A DNA stretch of 64,000 nt from Pectobacterium carotovorum (GCF_900129615.1 NZ_FQWI01000015.1:1-64000); one strand, 5' to 3'. Shown: positions 1 through 9,454, counted from the stretch's first letter. The notes: generated by a model from the sequence alone, not told the origin. A program made the numbers and translations.

Positions 1-505
1 TCTATGCTATGGCGTACTTCATACTCAACAGCCCTATGACAAAAATTACGGCGTCGTAACCGATTGAAGTGCTTGACTGGCAACACGGTTACTCATGCAG
101 AGCGAAGAAGGCTTGCAGCTTTATCGTTCAATAACCCGCTTTCTTTATGAGGATAGCCTGCGGCCTGACTATACCGGCTCTAATGCGGCCTTACAGAAGG
201 ATGCCAAAAAACGCGCGTGTGGCGTTATTCAACGCAGCTGGGCGTGGGGCAACCTGCTTGCTGAACAATTCCCAGATGCCATCCGACTGTCTATTCACCC
301 CCAGCCTTCGGACAGCCTGAAGCTGGGTATTCATATGATGCCAACTAAGGACGATTGGTTGACGCCCTGGCATGGTGTGGCTGCCAATGTTAATGGGCAG
401 TTTGTGCTTATGAAAAATACGGATGCACAGCAGTTGGACGGTGAGGTTGTGGAGATCCGCGGTACGCCTAGCCATTACTTAGTTAAACAGCCTGATATGG
501 CATAA
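1..505 (+). pseudogene. isnA: isonitrile synthase (IsnA/PvcA family), 3' part, frame-disrupted
   Basis: The frame read from 95 to 505 encodes the C-terminal half of a PvcA/IsnA-type isonitrile synthase, which turns the amino group of tyrosine (or tryptophan) into an isonitrile using a pentose phosphate. Family-typical stretches are VIQRSWAWGNLLAEQFPD, RLSIHPQP and LTPWHGV. Upstream, the same frame reads as plausible family sequence up to YGVVTD (position 64), then meets stops at 65-67 and 74-76. The next frame reads EVLDWQHGYS over 66-92, after which the sequence returns to the first frame at 95. This fits one inserted T near 64-65 and one lost base near 94. The gene is therefore inactivated or misread here. 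An ATG at 95 could only make a truncated protein. The 5' end lies outside the window. Family assignment is firm; the mutation reading is inference. Confidence 0.68.
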
Positions 506-559
506 GCGTTATCGTTCACTGAGACATCAAGATTGTCATCTTATAAAGGAATATACACG

Positions 560-1411
560 ATGGAAAATAACATGAACTGTCGCATCGAATCGCTTTCCCC
601 TTTTGGCGCGTTATTGACACCTGTTGAAACGGGGCAGAGCATTGCCACACTACCGATTGATACATTGCGTGAGCTCGCCCGCGAACATCATCTTCTGGTA
701 CTGCGTGGGTTTTCTTCTAGGTTTTCCGATCCTGAAACGTTGACCGAGTATGCCGGTCACTGGGGGGAAATCATGATGTGGCCTTTCGGGGCTGTGCTGG
801 ACGTCAAGGAGCATGCGGATACCAAGGATCACATCTTTGATAACAGCTATGTGCCGTTGCACTGGGATGGTATGTACAAACCAACCATCCCCGAATTTCA
901 ACTGTTCCACTGCGTTTCTGCGCCGGGGCAGGATCAAGGCGGACGTACCACGTTTGTCGATACCACGCGTTTGTTGGCAGAGACAGACGCACAGTTAGTC
1001 GATGAGTGGCGACGTGTTTCAATCACTTACCGTATTAAAGCCGTTGTGCATTACGGTGGTGAAGTCACATCTCCATTGGTCATCCCGCATCCCAACGGCA
1101 CGGGTGAGATTATGCGTTATAACGAGCCGCCAACCGAAGGGGAGCGTTTCCTTAATCAGCATGCGCTGGAATACCACAATGTTACGCCGGAAACGCAAAA
1201 CGCATTTAGCCAGACGTTACGGCAGCATTTGTACGATCCCCGCTATTACTATGCGCATCAATGGCTACAGGGCGATGTTGTCATAGCCGACAACTTCTCG
1301 CTGCTGCATGGTCGTGAAGCCTTTACGGCGCATTCTGCACGCCACCTCCAGCGCGTGCATATTCAGGGCACCCCGATTTGTGTGAATACCTGCATTGATA
1401 ACGCGGCATAA
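560..1411 (+). CDS. isnB: Fe(II)/2-oxoglutarate dioxygenase, IsnB/PvcB type
   Basis: A 283-residue TauD/TfdA-family non-haem iron oxygenase. The iron ligands are visible as HWD (His101, Asp103) and a distal His near 250 in SLLHGRE, with an Arg-rich 2-oxoglutarate region after it. In PvcB/IsnB relatives the enzyme desaturates and decarboxylates the tyrosine isonitrile to a vinyl isonitrile. I chose ATG 560, not the upstream in-frame start at 533, because AAAGGA lies about 9 bases before it. It lies 54 bases after isnA and 11 bases before the glycosyltransferase, so the three genes look like one operon. Cytosolic. If isnA is truly broken, this enzyme lacks its substrate. Confidence 0.88.
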   Translation: MENNMNCRIESLSPFGALLTPVETGQSIATLPIDTLRELAREHHLLVLRGFSSRFSDPETLTEYAGHWGEIMMWPFGAVLDVKEHADTKDHIFDNSYVPLHWDGMYKPTIPEFQLFHCVSAPGQDQGGRTTFVDTTRLLAETDAQLVDEWRRVSITYRIKAVVHYGGEVTSPLVIPHPNGTGEIMRYNEPPTEGERFLNQHALEYHNVTPETQNAFSQTLRQHLYDPRYYYAHQWLQGDVVIADNFSLLHGREAFTAHSARHLQRVHIQGTPICVNTCIDNAA

Positions 1412-1422
1412 GGAAAAGCATC

Positions 1423-2763
1423 ATGGCACATATTCTTATGGCAGCGATGGCGACGCCGGGGCACGTTTACCCGCTACTGACTATCGCTCGCTATCTGGTT
1501 GCGCAGGGGAACGATGTCACGTTGTTTAGCGGTGCGTTGTTCCGTGAGCAGGCGGAGGCCGCTGGCGTCGGTTTTATCCCTTTTAGCGATGACATTGATT
1601 TCGACTACCGGCACCTTGAGCAGCATTTCCCCCAACGCGCGATGTTGCCGCCGGGTAATGCGCAGATGGCTCTGGCTCTAAAAGATTTCTTTGCGGCACC
1701 GATTCCACTGCTGGATCGGCAACTGCGTGACGCGTTGGCAAAGACCCACGCCGATTTGCTCATCGTTGAAAACTGTTTTTATGGTGTCTTGCCTTTGCTG
1801 TTCTCCGGGCAACGGCCGCCCGTCATCGTAATAGGCGTTACGCCGCTGTCCTATTCGACACGAGATTCTGTTTTCTATGGGCCTCGCATTCCTCCCAAAT
1901 TGCTGCCGCCTGACCTGAGCCATGAACAACTGGTCGATGAAGAAACGCGGGGATTGATGAGCGAGGTTCAGCACACGTTTAATCATGCGATGGTGCAGTC
2001 GGGAGGAAAGCCTCTCGAACAGCCTTTTATGGATACGCTGATTGGCCGTTGCGATCGTTTCTTACAGTTATCCACCACTGAACTTGAGTATCAGCGTGAT
2101 GATTTGCCACCAAGCGTGCGATTTATTGGGCCCTTATCCCACCACGCAGCAGCAGAACGTGTTCCGCAATGGTGGGCACCGGACGACAAGCGGCCACTTA
2201 TTATCGTTTCACAAGGCACACTGGCGAATGTCGATCTCCAGCAGCTCATTGGGCCAGCGCTGCGCGCATTAGCTGACTTACCTGTCAGAGTGCTGGCGAC
2301 CACCGGGGGGCGTTCGGTTGATTCGCTGCAAGCCTCCTTGCCTGAAAATGCCAGAGTGGTGAGCTTCCTCTCTTATGACGATTGGCTGCCAAGGGCGTCG
2401 ATTGTCATCAGCAATGGCGGATACGGTTCGATTAATGCTGCGCTGAAAGATGGCGTTCCCTTAATTGTGGCCGGTGTTGGGGAAGATAAGCAGGAAGGTG
2501 CTGCGCGTGTGGTATTTGCCAAATGTGGGATTAACCTGCAAACCAGTACGCCGAGTGAACAGCAGATTAAGCGGTCTGTTATTGAGATATTGGAGGATCC
2601 TGGTTATTTACAGCGTGCAAGATGGATTCAGGCAGATTATGCAAGCCATGATGCGCTTGCTCTGATTAAGGCCGAAGTGAATGCGCTATGCCTTCCAAAT
2701 GAATGTCCACTAAAAGAGGGCGGTATAACATCAGGTAAGGATGTTTCTCTGCTTCGTGTTTAG
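1423..2763 (+). CDS. UDP-sugar glycosyltransferase, MGT/GT1 family
   Basis: A 446-residue GT-B fold glycosyltransferase. The N-terminal acceptor domain starts MAHILMAAMATPGHVYPLL, and the C-terminal donor-binding motif SNGGYGSINAALKDGVP lies near residue 329, a variant of the usual HGGxGT motif. AAGGA sits just before ATG 1423. Third gene of the isnA-isnB-GT set. In Xenorhabdus such a cluster makes rhabduscin, an amidoglycosyl tyrosine isonitrile that inhibits phenoloxidase, and the transferase attaches the sugar. The sugar and the product here are inferred from context. The last 30 residues or so look poorly conserved. Confidence 0.85.
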   Translation: MAHILMAAMATPGHVYPLLTIARYLVAQGNDVTLFSGALFREQAEAAGVGFIPFSDDIDFDYRHLEQHFPQRAMLPPGNAQMALALKDFFAAPIPLLDRQLRDALAKTHADLLIVENCFYGVLPLLFSGQRPPVIVIGVTPLSYSTRDSVFYGPRIPPKLLPPDLSHEQLVDEETRGLMSEVQHTFNHAMVQSGGKPLEQPFMDTLIGRCDRFLQLSTTELEYQRDDLPPSVRFIGPLSHHAAAERVPQWWAPDDKRPLIIVSQGTLANVDLQQLIGPALRALADLPVRVLATTGGRSVDSLQASLPENARVVSFLSYDDWLPRASIVISNGGYGSINAALKDGVPLIVAGVGEDKQEGAARVVFAKCGINLQTSTPSEQQIKRSVIEILEDPGYLQRARWIQADYASHDALALIKAEVNALCLPNECPLKEGGITSGKDVSLLRV

Positions 2764-2802
2764 CCATTATTTCATCGTAGTAACCTGCTGAAATCGGTCA
2801 CG

Positions 2803-2832
2803 CGTTATGGGGTGAAACAGTGCCCCATAACG
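2803..2832 (+). terminator. 10-bp perfect hairpin after the isonitrile cluster
   Basis: CGTTATGGGG pairs exactly with CCCCATAACG across a 10-base loop, 40 bases after the glycosyltransferase stop. Only a weak T-rich stretch follows, so it may be an imperfect terminator or an mRNA-stabilising hairpin. Confidence 0.45.
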
Positions 2833-2897
2833 CTATTGTGAATTGTGTTTTTAAAATAGAATACGCGCACGGATGTTCTATCGCAGGGTTGCAGTAA

Positions 2898-3320
2898 ATG
2901 AAGCTATTGTTGGCCGTGATTTTTTCAGTATTGATGATTCCCCAGACCGGTTTTTCGGCAACACAAACGGATGCGCTGACGGTGCTGAAGCATTTGGATG
3001 TGACCACTTTCCGCAGTTCTTTTGGGCCGAAACATTTCCCCAAGGGGACGCTGCTGAAGGATACCGATGACTATGTGTTTAGCCAGGAAAACGACTGGGC
3101 AGACGCAGCGCGAAAAGATGGTAGTTGGACGTATTCACTACGTATTATCTCGGAAAATGAAAAGGAGATCATTGCCTGTTTCGTGGATGATGCCCACATT
3201 GGGAGTTACTTTGCGACAAGTCCTTTCCTGATAAAGAAAACGAAAAATGCTCAGGCGTATTCCGTGATCGAGCTTGAACACGACGTAGAAGGATGTGAGC
3301 TCAATCCCAAGGATCAATAA
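2898..3320 (+). CDS. secreted hypothetical protein
   Basis: A 140-residue protein with a clear Sec signal peptide (MKLLLAVIFSVLMIPQTGFSA, likely cleavage after GFSA). The mature part is small and soluble, rich in acidic and Lys residues, with two cysteines (in IIACFVD and EGCELN) that could form a disulphide in the periplasm. I do not recognise a family. A hairpin terminator follows 48 bases downstream. It stands alone on the + strand between the isonitrile cluster and convergent grxB. Confidence 0.7.
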   Translation: MKLLLAVIFSVLMIPQTGFSATQTDALTVLKHLDVTTFRSSFGPKHFPKGTLLKDTDDYVFSQENDWADAARKDGSWTYSLRIISENEKEIIACFVDDAHIGSYFATSPFLIKKTKNAQAYSVIELEHDVEGCELNPKDQ

Positions 3321-3368
3321 TCCTGATCTCGGTAAATGAACCACGTTATCCGAACGTTGCTAAAAATA

Positions 3369-3397
3369 AGGAGCCGCCATAAGCCGCTCCTTTGTTG
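3369..3397 (+). terminator. intrinsic terminator
   Basis: AGGAGC and GCTCCT form a stem around CGCCATAAGCC, followed by TTTGTTGTTT. Placed to end transcription of the secreted-protein gene at 2898. Confidence 0.6.
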
Positions 3398-3401
3398 TTT
3401 C

Positions 3402-3598
<197 letters not shown>

Positions 3599-3608
3599 TA
3601 TTTTTATT

Positions 3609-4244
3609 TTACAGCGCCTTATCGGTCAACAAGTCGACCTTGCTGGCTGTTGAGACACGCTCAAGGTAGGCGTGGACGTTAGGGCCAAACTGCACGCCTT
3701 TCACGATCGTGAGCGACAGTAAGATCGGGAACAGAATAAAATCGGTGGTGGAAATGGTGCTGACGTTTGCCAGACGTGGCTCCAGCGCCTTGAGTTTCTG
3801 CTCCACTTCCGCAATCAGTTCCGGCGTTTTTGCGAGCAGTGCATCCAGGTCACCGAAGGCTTTCTCTTCACGCAGAATGTAGGCATGACGCGCCTCTGGC
3901 GTGGAAAGCTCTTTGAAATCGGCTTTTGTGAAGCGAGGGATCGCAAGGTTAAACACCGCGCTGGAAACAGATTTACACCAGGCTTCAATCTCAGCATCAA
4001 CCGGTTTGTCGGCGATTAATGGTGCTTGCTTGCTGTCGACATAGTGGACGATATCCATGCTTTCCGGCATGAAGCTGCCATCTTCTTTTTGCAGGATCGG
4101 CACCACTTTGCGGCCCACCATGCGCGTTGGCGTGTCGATGTCGCCTTCCATAATGACGGATTGCTCAACAGGCAGATCTTTCAGGCCAAAAATCATTCTG
4201 GCTCTGACACAGAATGGGCAGTGTTCGTAAATGAAAAGTTTCAT
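3609..4244 (-). CDS. grxB: glutaredoxin 2
   Basis: A 211-residue GST-fold glutaredoxin 2, which reduces protein disulphides with glutathione in the cytosol. The thioredoxin-like N-terminal domain has the CPFC active site (Cys9, Cys12) and the cis-Pro segment KVVPILQ. The helical C-terminal domain ends in SKVDLLTDKAL. Length matches E. coli GrxB (215). Transcribed alone, divergent from the LysR gene and convergent with the secreted-protein gene across the palindromic repeat. Confidence 0.95.
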   Translation of the reverse strand: MKLFIYEHCPFCVRARMIFGLKDLPVEQSVIMEGDIDTPTRMVGRKVVPILQKEDGSFMPESMDIVHYVDSKQAPLIADKPVDAEIEAWCKSVSSAVFNLAIPRFTKADFKELSTPEARHAYILREEKAFGDLDALLAKTPELIAEVEQKLKALEPRLANVSTISTTDFILFPILLSLTIVKGVQFGPNVHAYLERVSTASKVDLLTDKAL

Positions 4245-4459
4245 GCATCGCCTCGTAAGATTTTGAAAAAGTCAGCAAAAATTTGCTAGCCCTGTCATGA
4301 CAAGTTATTCCATCAGAGTAATACCTGATACGGTTGGCCGTAAAGCGAATGTGCCTGAAGATGGCGATGGCAGGGAAAAGAAGGGTGCGGTGTGGATCCG
4401 CTTTATCCTCGTAGGATTCCTGTATGATGCAGTGACCCCCCTTTTGCGGAAGAGAAATC

Positions 4460-5341
4460 ATGGATCGCCTGAGCGCGCTGGAAACATTTATCTGCGTTTT
4501 TGAAACGGGGTCGTTTTCCGCTGCGTCTCGCAGGCTCGGTATTGGGCAGCCTGCGGTGTCCAAAGCGATCATGCAGCTTGAAAATCAGCTGGCAACGCCG
4601 TTGCTGCTCCGCTCTACCCGAGGGCTGACGCCGACAGAAGCTGGACAGAATTTTTATGAGCAAATCGCCCCTGCGTTAAAGGTACTGGGGGATGCTCAAG
4701 AGCATGTGGTTAGCGGGAGCACTGCGCTGTCTGGACGGTTACGTATCGGTGCACCCGTAACTTTCGCCAGACAACTCATCATACCGCGGCTCCATGAATT
4801 CATGGCCGAGCATCCCCAGCTAAATATTGATGTTATTCTGGACGATCGCCCGATCGATCTGATTGCTGAAGGAATTGATGTGGCATTGCGTTTGGGCGAA
4901 ATGAAGGATTCAAGCCTGATTGCCCAGCGGTTAGCATCGTGTTCTATGCGCCTGCTGGCGACCCCTGACTATTTCGCGCGTCATGGTGTGCCAGCTTCTC
5001 CTGACGTACTGGCCGCGCATCCTGCTGTCATCTATTTGCAGGGAGAGAGAACCGATCGTTGGATTTTTTCTCGGAATGGAACACAGACCACGGTATTCCC
5101 CAATGGGCGTATCCGTGTTTCTGCGGCGGAAGGCGTGCGTGCAGCGGTGCTATCCGGTGTAGGACTGATTGTGGCGTCGGAATGGATGTTTGCACCAGAG
5201 CTTGAAAGCGGGCAGGTCGTCACCGCGCTGGATTCATGGTCGCTGGGTAAGATGGATCTGTGGGCTGTCTACCCTGGAGGCCGCATGACATCAGCTCGCG
5301 CCAGAATTTTTACCGATTTCGTTCAGCATCTTTTCTCCTGA
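4460..5341 (+). CDS. LysR-family transcriptional regulator
   Basis: A 293-residue LysR-type regulator. The N-terminal winged helix-turn-helix is MDRLSALETFICVFETGSFS plus the recognition region RRLGIGQPAVSKAIMQLENQL (residues 20-40). It is followed by a periplasmic-binding-like effector domain (residues 90-290). It is closest in style to the CrgA/YafC-like subgroup. The MFS exporter gene begins 115 bases downstream in the same direction, so the exporter is its probable target (inference). Effector unknown. Confidence 0.9.
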   Translation: MDRLSALETFICVFETGSFSAASRRLGIGQPAVSKAIMQLENQLATPLLLRSTRGLTPTEAGQNFYEQIAPALKVLGDAQEHVVSGSTALSGRLRIGAPVTFARQLIIPRLHEFMAEHPQLNIDVILDDRPIDLIAEGIDVALRLGEMKDSSLIAQRLASCSMRLLATPDYFARHGVPASPDVLAAHPAVIYLQGERTDRWIFSRNGTQTTVFPNGRIRVSAAEGVRAAVLSGVGLIVASEWMFAPELESGQVVTALDSWSLGKMDLWAVYPGGRMTSARARIFTDFVQHLFS

Positions 5342-5421
5342 CGTATTCCTCTTTGGAATAGCTGATATCCATTTTACCTCTCTACTGGGAATGAGTAGGG
5401 CACCTTATGCTCTGCTCATCA

Positions 5422-5440
5422 CCTGCCGACTTCCGGCAGG
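5422..5440. promoter_or_regulatory. 7-bp inverted repeat before the MFS gene
   Basis: CCTGCCG and CGGCAGG flank a 5-base loop 17 bases before the MFS start. No T-run follows, so a terminator is unlikely. It could be an operator, for example for the adjacent LysR regulator, or a leader hairpin. Confidence 0.35.
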
Positions 5441-5456
5441 AAACACACAGACAGGT

Positions 5457-6653
5457 ATGATGATGAGTACATTATCCAGCGAAGCCGATATCAGAACGCA
5501 GCAGGCTCCCGGCAAAGTATTGATTTTCTCAATGGCGGCAGCCAGCGGTATTTCTGTTGCCAATATCTATTACAACCAACCGATGCTGGGCGTGATCGGC
5601 GAAAGCTTTACGTCAAGCGGGGCGGTTTCGCTGATCCCGACCGTGACGCAGTTGGGCTACGCCTTGGGGCTGCTACTGCTGGTTCCGCTCGGCGATAAGT
5701 TCGATCGGCGTCGGCTGATCGTGTGGCAATTTTTGCTGCTGGCGTTGGCTTCTGCGTTTGCGGCCTTGTCGACATCGGCTGTCGCGTTATTAGGTACTTC
5801 GCTGCTCATCGGTTTTGGGGCGACCGCCGCACAGCAGATTGTTCCGGCTGCGGCGGCGCTTGCTGATGCGAAACAGCGTGGTGCGATTGTTGGAACGGTG
5901 ATGAGCGGACTATTAAGCGGCATTCTGCTTAGCCGTACGATTGCGGGCCTGGTGGCGGAAAGCGCAGGCTGGCGGGCGATGTTTTGGCTGAGCGTGCCGC
6001 TGGCGCTAGCGGGCGCGTGGGCAATGGGAAGAATGTTACCGGCTTCACCATCGAATCAAACCGTTCGTTACCGTGAGTTGATGCGTTCGCTGGTGACGCT
6101 GTGGCGGGATGAACGCGCATTGCGTAAAGCCACGCTGATTCAGGCGCTGTTGTTTGCATCGTTCAGCGCGTTCTGGAGTGTGCTTGCGCTGTATCTGGCA
6201 AGCGGACGTTTTCAAATGGGCGCTGCCGCTGCGGGCCTGTTCGGCGTGATTGGTGTAGCGGGAATTTTTGCGGCTCCGCTGGCGGGAAGACTGGCCGATA
6301 GAATCGGCAGCCGCCCGGTTGTGATTGCCGGCGCGCTGTTGACGCTGCTCTCATGGGCAATATTCATCGGTTTCGATTCCGTTATTGGCCTGATTATCGG
6401 TGTTGTCCTGCTCGATCTCGGTGTACAAAGTGCGTTAATTGCCAATCAACATGTGATTTACGGGCTCGGTGAAGCGGTCAGAGGCCGGATTAATACCGTA
6501 TTCATGGGCGGTATGTTTCTGGGCGGTGCGGCGGGTTCCTCGGTTGCGATGGCCGCATGGCATCAGGGAGGATGGTTGATGGTCGGAGCGCTTGCCAGTG
6601 TTCTGGCAATTATGGCGCTGCTGGTTGCGCTGATGAAAACCCCAAAAGCGTAA
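5457..6653 (+). CDS. MFS transporter, drug/metabolite exporter type
   Basis: About 398 residues with 12 predicted membrane segments. The DHA1-like signature GDKFDRRRLIVWQ lies in the loop between segments 2 and 3, and GRLADRIGSRPV repeats it between segments 8 and 9. Inner-membrane, proton-driven efflux is the family norm; substrate unknown. Three ATG codons in a row occur at 5457, 5460 and 5463. An earlier in-frame ATG at 5391 would add 22 unrelated residues spanning the inverted repeat, so I place the start in the ATG cluster. Preceded by a LysR regulator gene. Confidence 0.87.
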   Translation: MMMSTLSSEADIRTQQAPGKVLIFSMAAASGISVANIYYNQPMLGVIGESFTSSGAVSLIPTVTQLGYALGLLLLVPLGDKFDRRRLIVWQFLLLALASAFAALSTSAVALLGTSLLIGFGATAAQQIVPAAAALADAKQRGAIVGTVMSGLLSGILLSRTIAGLVAESAGWRAMFWLSVPLALAGAWAMGRMLPASPSNQTVRYRELMRSLVTLWRDERALRKATLIQALLFASFSAFWSVLALYLASGRFQMGAAAAGLFGVIGVAGIFAAPLAGRLADRIGSRPVVIAGALLTLLSWAIFIGFDSVIGLIIGVVLLDLGVQSALIANQHVIYGLGEAVRGRINTVFMGGMFLGGAAGSSVAMAAWHQGGWLMVGALASVLAIMALLVALMKTPKA

Positions 6654-6770
6654 TTACGATCGGGGAAAGCAGGTTGAAATAGCCAGATATGGCGGCTGGG
6701 AAGTCTCACCAATGTTGTTTTACAACCAGTAGATTAACCTTACTTGCTGATGACAATACTATACATTTGG

Positions 6771-6882
6771 CTTGCTATAGTCCTTCCATCCCTTGTCAGT
6801 ACCCCACATCTCTGTGAGTGTTGTGTAGTTAACCATCCCTGTCATTAGAATGACCTTACCCGCCTTGTGCGGGTTTTTTTTT
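6771..6882 (+). ncRNA. candidate small RNA with own promoter and terminator
   Basis: In the gap between the convergent MFS and diguanylate cyclase genes, an extended -10 box TGCTATAGT (about 6774-6782) is followed by about 95 non-coding bases ending in a strong terminator. Its stem ACCCGC/GCGGGT (about 6858-6873) is followed by nine T. The expected transcript is about 6788-6882. No ORF or usable start-and-SD pair occupies it. I do not recognise it as a named enterobacterial sRNA. The terminator may also serve the MFS gene. Confidence 0.45.
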
Positions 6883-6919
6883 CCTGCTTTCCCGTTCGCG
6901 GGATTCGTGTTGAACGTGT

Positions 6920-8518
6920 CTATTCCGTGTCGTGATTAACTGAATGATCGGAAGCGACTTTGATAACGACTCGGTTCCTTCCTTCATGCTTGGCCTGATA
7001 GAGGGCGTCGTCCGCGATTTTCAAAACGCTATCGATCTGCTCCATTCCAGGAATAAAACAGGTGACGCCTAATGAAATCGTGATGTTTTCAGGAATCGGT
7101 AGCGGCATTTTTTCGACTTTTTTACGCAGCCGTTCAGCAATATCAGCGGCCTGCGTCATGTCCGTATCGGGTAGAAGTGCGAGGAATTCCTCTCCGCCAG
7201 TGCGGCAAATCAGATCGGATTCGCGAGCTCCCTGTTTTATGTTTTTCGCCAACAGCCTGATGACATCGTCACCAACATTGTGCCCATAGGTATCATTCAC
7301 GCGTTTGAAGTGGTCGATATCAATCACGATGGCGGCAACCTGATTGCTCTTTGAGAGAATGAGTTCAATGCTTTCATAGATGCCACGGCGATTGAGCAAC
7401 CCAGTGAGCGGATCGGTATGGGCTTGCAAACTCAGTTTGCCAATTCGTTTGTGCAGCAGCAGAGTACCGAAAAGAATGACGCGTTTTAGCTGGTCAACTT
7501 CAAAGTACCAAGAGGGAACTTTCTTAATTTTTTCAATGACATCGGGTTCCTCCATTTTACTGGCAGAAACGGCCAGTAAGCGCAGAGGGTTGGCAATAGA
7601 GAACGCGAGTAGAGTGAGGGCAATAAGCGTTAATATCATCACTGGCGCACCTTCATATAAGACGGAACGCATTACGCTGTCGAGCAAATCGATAACGGTT
7701 TGAGAAGGGTGTAAGGTAATGATGATCCAGCCGGATGAATTGACCGTATCGAAACCCGCCAGAGACGGCATGCCCTGCATATCGGGCATGGCGGCGGTGC
7801 CACTTTTCTTGTCCCGAAACACCTCTTTGATTCTTTCGTCGCTGACGGGCTTACCGACCCACTGCTTATCCTGATGGTAGAGGACAACCCCATTTTTATC
7901 GATCACGTAAACGCTGGAGTAATCGTTATAGAAATGGGTATTCATGAATTCGTTTAAGACGCTTTCACTCTTTAAATAAATCGTCCCGCCGATGTAACCG
8001 AGATAATTTCCCTGTTTGTCTTTTATCGGGGAAGACACCAGTACGATTAAATTCCCGGACATAGAGACATAAGGCTGACTGATTAACGGTTTCTGTTCCA
8101 CCAACGCCAGCTTGCTGGCCTCTGAAGTCAGTGTATTTCCTTTCAGGTTCAGCGAGGTTGGGTAAACCGCTTGTATCTTATTCTGGGTATCCGCAATGAA
8201 AATAGAATTAAAACTTTGGCTCATGCGGTATGTCTGTTCACTTTTCCCCAGTAGCGCGGCATCGTCACTAAAACTCTCGGCGACTGATGTCGCGCTGTAA
8301 GCCAGCTCCTGCTGTGCCGAAGATAAAAAACTTTCTGTGGTAGCCGCTAATTTGGACGAATAGTTAAGGTTTGAACTCAGTATCTGATCGGTAATGAGCT
8401 TCTTCTGTACGTTATAAACGGCAACATAGGCGTTGGTCAGCGTGATGATCATGCTGATAATGGCGAGGGATAAAATGAGTGAACGTAAATTGATTGGGAA
8501 TCGTTTTTTTATTTTCAT
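6920..8518 (-). CDS. membrane diguanylate cyclase (dCache-GGDEF)
   Basis: About 532 residues. A membrane helix (LILSLAIISMIITLTNAYVAVYN) is followed by a periplasmic double-Cache sensor domain (residues 40-280), a second helix (APVMILTLIALTLLAFSI), a short linker and a GGDEF domain. The active motif is GGEEF at residues 441-445, so cyclic di-GMP synthesis should be active. The usual RxxD inhibitory site is not evident. I chose ATG 8518, which has AGGTG upstream, over the in-frame GTG at 8530. The protein couples an external signal to biofilm/motility control (family knowledge); ligand unknown. Confidence 0.9.
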   Translation of the reverse strand: MKIKKRFPINLRSLILSLAIISMIITLTNAYVAVYNVQKKLITDQILSSNLNYSSKLAATTESFLSSAQQELAYSATSVAESFSDDAALLGKSEQTYRMSQSFNSIFIADTQNKIQAVYPTSLNLKGNTLTSEASKLALVEQKPLISQPYVSMSGNLIVLVSSPIKDKQGNYLGYIGGTIYLKSESVLNEFMNTHFYNDYSSVYVIDKNGVVLYHQDKQWVGKPVSDERIKEVFRDKKSGTAAMPDMQGMPSLAGFDTVNSSGWIIITLHPSQTVIDLLDSVMRSVLYEGAPVMILTLIALTLLAFSIANPLRLLAVSASKMEEPDVIEKIKKVPSWYFEVDQLKRVILFGTLLLHKRIGKLSLQAHTDPLTGLLNRRGIYESIELILSKSNQVAAIVIDIDHFKRVNDTYGHNVGDDVIRLLAKNIKQGARESDLICRTGGEEFLALLPDTDMTQAADIAERLRKKVEKMPLPIPENITISLGVTCFIPGMEQIDSVLKIADDALYQAKHEGRNRVVIKVASDHSVNHDTE

Positions 8519-8594
8519 TGTTGGCCGCACCTATTTTCCGCTAGGTAAGCAAAATCACGCTTTCTTTTTGTTATGTCATCATCAATGGCAAACT

Positions 8595-8631
8595 GGCGGG
8601 GTATTCGCTTGCGACCAATGAATAACCCGCC
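8595..8631. promoter_or_regulatory. long hairpin between marC and the diguanylate cyclase gene
   Basis: GGCGGGGTATTC pairs with GAATAACCCGCC with one mismatch across a 13-base loop. It lies downstream of marC and upstream of the cyclase gene, both on the minus strand. No T-run follows on the minus strand. It may slow or partly end marC transcription. Confidence 0.4.
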
Positions 8632-8697
8632 ATTCAAAGTTATAGACGCTAATTGGGCTATCTGGCAACGTATTGATATCTCTCCCGCATCTTCAAT

Positions 8698-9372
8698 TTA
8701 ATGCAGGGAATGTACGATCTCCAGCGTACCGTTAATGATGAACTGCACGCCCATGCAAACCAGCAGAAACCCCATCAGCCGTGAAATGGCTTCAATGCCG
8801 CTTTTCCCGATCAGACGCATAATCAGGCCAGAGCTTTTCAGACTGAGCCAGACGATCAGGCTGATCAACATAAACGTGAGTACGGGGGCAACGGTAATCA
8901 CCCATGGCGTGATATCGACACCGCTCTTGATTTGTGAGGCAGAACTAATGATGAGGGCAATGGTTCCTGGCCCCGCGGTGCTGGGCATCGCCAATGGAAC
9001 GAAGGCGATATTGACCTCATTGGCGGAGAAACTGTCGTTAATTTCTTCTTTTTTGCTTTTGACTTCAGGCGCATGTTCTGGCTTCTGCTGAGGAAAAAGC
9101 ATGCGAAAACCGATAAATGCGACGATGAGCCCGCCAGCAATGCGCAACCCAGGAATGGAAATTCCGAAGGTATTCATTACGACCTGACCCGCGTAGTACG
9201 CGACGGTCATAATAATGAAGACGTAGAGCGAGGCCTGAAAGATCTGGCGATTTCGTTCCCCTTGGCTCATGTTGCCGGACATCGCTAAAAATACCGCTAC
9301 CGTTGTCAGTGGGTTCGCGAGTGGCAGGATTAACACCAGACCAAGACCAATGGTTTGAATCAATTCCAGCAT
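8698..9372 (-). CDS. marC: MarC family inner-membrane protein
   Basis: 224 residues with six predicted membrane segments, closely resembling E. coli MarC: shared stretches include [38 protein letters not shown] and the C-terminal [19 protein letters not shown]. Function is not established; the old link to multiple antibiotic resistance was not confirmed. Here it is not beside marRAB. A charged cytoplasmic loop (residues 95-115, [14 protein letters not shown]) separates the two halves. Single gene on the minus strand. Confidence 0.92.
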   Translation of the reverse strand: MLELIQTIGLGLVLILPLANPLTTVAVFLAMSGNMSQGERNRQIFQASLYVFIIMTVAYYAGQVVMNTFGISIPGLRIAGGLIVAFIGFRMLFPQQKPEHAPEVKSKKEEINDSFSANEVNIAFVPLAMPSTAGPGTIALIISSASQIKSGVDITPWVITVAPVLTFMLISLIVWLSLKSSGLIMRLIGKSGIEAISRLMGFLLVCMGVQFIINGTLEIVHSLH

Positions 9373-9454
9373 TCTACGTTCCTTTTAGTGGGGCGCTTTC
9401 GTCAGTTCAGGAAAATGGCCAATGATGACCTGCTGCTATGGTGTCTGATGTGGC

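Noticed and set aside
4165-4572. 135-codon minus-strand frame between grxB and the LysR gene
   Set aside because: Overlaps both real genes' starts and shows no protein-like features.
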